Source: Bacteroidales bacterium UBA4116 (GTDB taxonomy: Bacteria > Bacteroidota > Bacteroidia > Bacteroidales > Tannerellaceae). Taken from it: 64,000 nucleotides of DNA. The DNA lies in NCBI GenBank assembly GCA_002381645.1, contig DFXE01000001.1, forward strand, positions 249,479-313,478, read 5' to 3'. This document shows positions 63,444 through 64,000 of the stretch, one piece after another. The translations under genes and the position numbers were made by a program. The stretch's first letter is position 1. Every line of letters begins with the position of its first letter. The notes beneath the pieces are model-generated. The model did not search any database. It worked only from the letters and a program-made list of their open reading frames with translations, and was not told where the DNA came from.

Positions 63444-64000
63444 TTAGATAAGGTTCATTGTCTCAGTCTGCTCCTGTTCGCATTTTTCAAGTGTCTGCCA
63501 GCATTGGTAAAGTCCCCGCGGCACATGGAAGCATCCTTTCCACTTTCCCCCCTTCAGCGGTAACAGCACCTCTCCCCTTCGGTTGAGGTAACCGTACCAC
63601 TCGGGGTATTCGGGATCTTTGAAATGCTTCCAGGTATACTCGTGTAATCGCTCAAACCATGCCCAACAATCTTTATTGCCTGTGAGTTGATACCCTTTCA
63701 GCATACAAATGATCCCTTCCATATGCACCCACCACAGCTTCTGGTCCCATTCCAGCTGCTGGGGCGGATAACCCATACGGTCCATATAATAGAATATACC
63801 GCCGTATTGTTTGTCCCACCCGTAGCGGGCCATCACCAGCGCTTTTTCCACCGCCTTATCTATCAGGTCGCGCCGGTCCAGCCTGACGCCCAGGTCCATA
63901 ATAAACCACATGGCTTCGAGCGCATGCCCGGGATTCAGCAGCCGGCCGTCGAACGAGTCGGATAATTTCCCGTCTGTTCCCACATTTTCCACGATCAACC
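63444..64000 (-). CDS. AGE-family (N-acylglucosamine 2-)epimerase/isomerase, partial
   Basis: The C-terminal about 185 residues of an alpha/alpha-barrel epimerase; the N-terminus lies beyond the right edge, and the frame is open to base 64000. NPGHALEAMWFIMD and KLWWVHMEGIICMLKGYQ carry the expected active-site histidines, and EYPEWYGYLNRRGEVLLPLKGG is split near the end. Members interconvert N-acylglucosamine and N-acylmannosamine, glucose and mannose in cellobiose, or mannose and fructose; which one applies here is unclear. It is the first visible gene of the sugar operon and lies 14 nt before the DUF4434-type gene. Confidence 0.85.
   Translation of the reverse strand, partial: LIVENVGTDGKLSDSFDGRLLNPGHALEAMWFIMDLGVRLDRRDLIDKAVEKALVMARYGWDKQYGGIFYYMDRMGYPPQQLEWDQKLWWVHMEGIICMLKGYQLTGNKDCWAWFERLHEYTWKHFKDPEYPEWYGYLNRRGEVLLPLKGGKWKGCFHVPRGLYQCWQTLEKCEQEQTETMNLI

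Noticed and set aside
1..64000. tRNA, rRNA, CRISPR, prophage, integrase, toxin-antitoxin or antibiotic-resistance island
   Set aside because: No T-loop or conserved rRNA sequence, no regularly spaced repeats with unique spacers, and no mobile-element proteins were seen. The NimA-type protein alone is not evidence of resistance.

Overview
The window looks like a chromosomal segment of a Bacteroidota genome, order Bacteroidales. The evidence is a SusC/SusD pair, type IX secretion (T9SS) genes porU and porV with T9SS-type cargo, a MurF-alanine racemase fusion, a GSCFA protein, a TamL/TamB pair, almost no Shine-Dalgarno sequences, and repeated promoters of the Bacteroidales type (TTTG, about 19-20 nt, TAnnTTTG). 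The porU-porV-ispF order matches what I recall from Porphyromonas, so a Porphyromonadaceae, Tannerellaceae or Dysgonomonadaceae relative is likely. I cannot name the genus. No rRNA, tRNA, CRISPR array, insertion sequence or phage gene was seen.

Layout. 0.1-10.8 kb (+): RNA methyltransferase, purD, two membrane proteins, GSCFA protein, murF-alr, fabI, Sua5/TsaC-type protein, dgt. 10.8-13.5 kb (-): rsgA, frr, birA, a YjbR/MmcQ protein. 13.8-16.4 kb (+): clpB behind an AT-rich region with two perfect inverted repeats. 16.5-23.7 kb (-): ispF, porV, porU, a fumarylacetoacetate-hydrolase-family gene, rex and a secreted protein. 23.8-28.3 kb: a secreted serine peptidase facing rnr and an SMP-30-family gene. 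28.5-33.3 kb (+): thioredoxin-like lipoprotein, a T9SS-exported trypsin-like endopeptidase, a TPR/OmpA-like lipoprotein. 33.4-35.5 kb (-): a small secreted protein, an AlkZ-like protein, a flavin-binding split-barrel protein. 35.7-39.9 kb (+): rpmH (50 codons), a PASTA protein, an RluA-family synthase, ddl, an acyltransferase. 40-42.8 kb (-): a double-domain alkaline phosphatase. 42.8-43.66 kb: non-coding but rich in secondary structure. 43.7-45.8 kb (+): ornithine aminotransferase and arginase. 45.8-52.8 kb (-): tamB-tamL. 52.8-53.5 kb: non-coding, with a 40-bp tandem repeat and a terminator. 53.5-64 kb (-): a sugar-use operon (AGE epimerase, DUF4434-type protein, MFS sugar porter, Tat-exported oxidoreductase, TIM-barrel lipoprotein, susC, susD) that runs off the right edge.

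Functional themes. Much of the window builds or serves the cell envelope: MurF/Alr and Ddl both feed D-alanyl-D-alanine synthesis, FabI and the acyltransferase make lipid, TamB/TamL connect inner and outer membrane, and PorU/PorV anchor T9SS cargo at the surface. Two proteins encoded here, the endopeptidase and the double phosphatase, carry T9SS-like C-terminal domains and could be PorU/PorV clients. The best candidates for something undescribed are the structured region at 42.9-43.5 kb, where a strong terminator has no annotated gene to end; the sugar operon with exported redox-type enzymes; and the paired palindromes before clpB.
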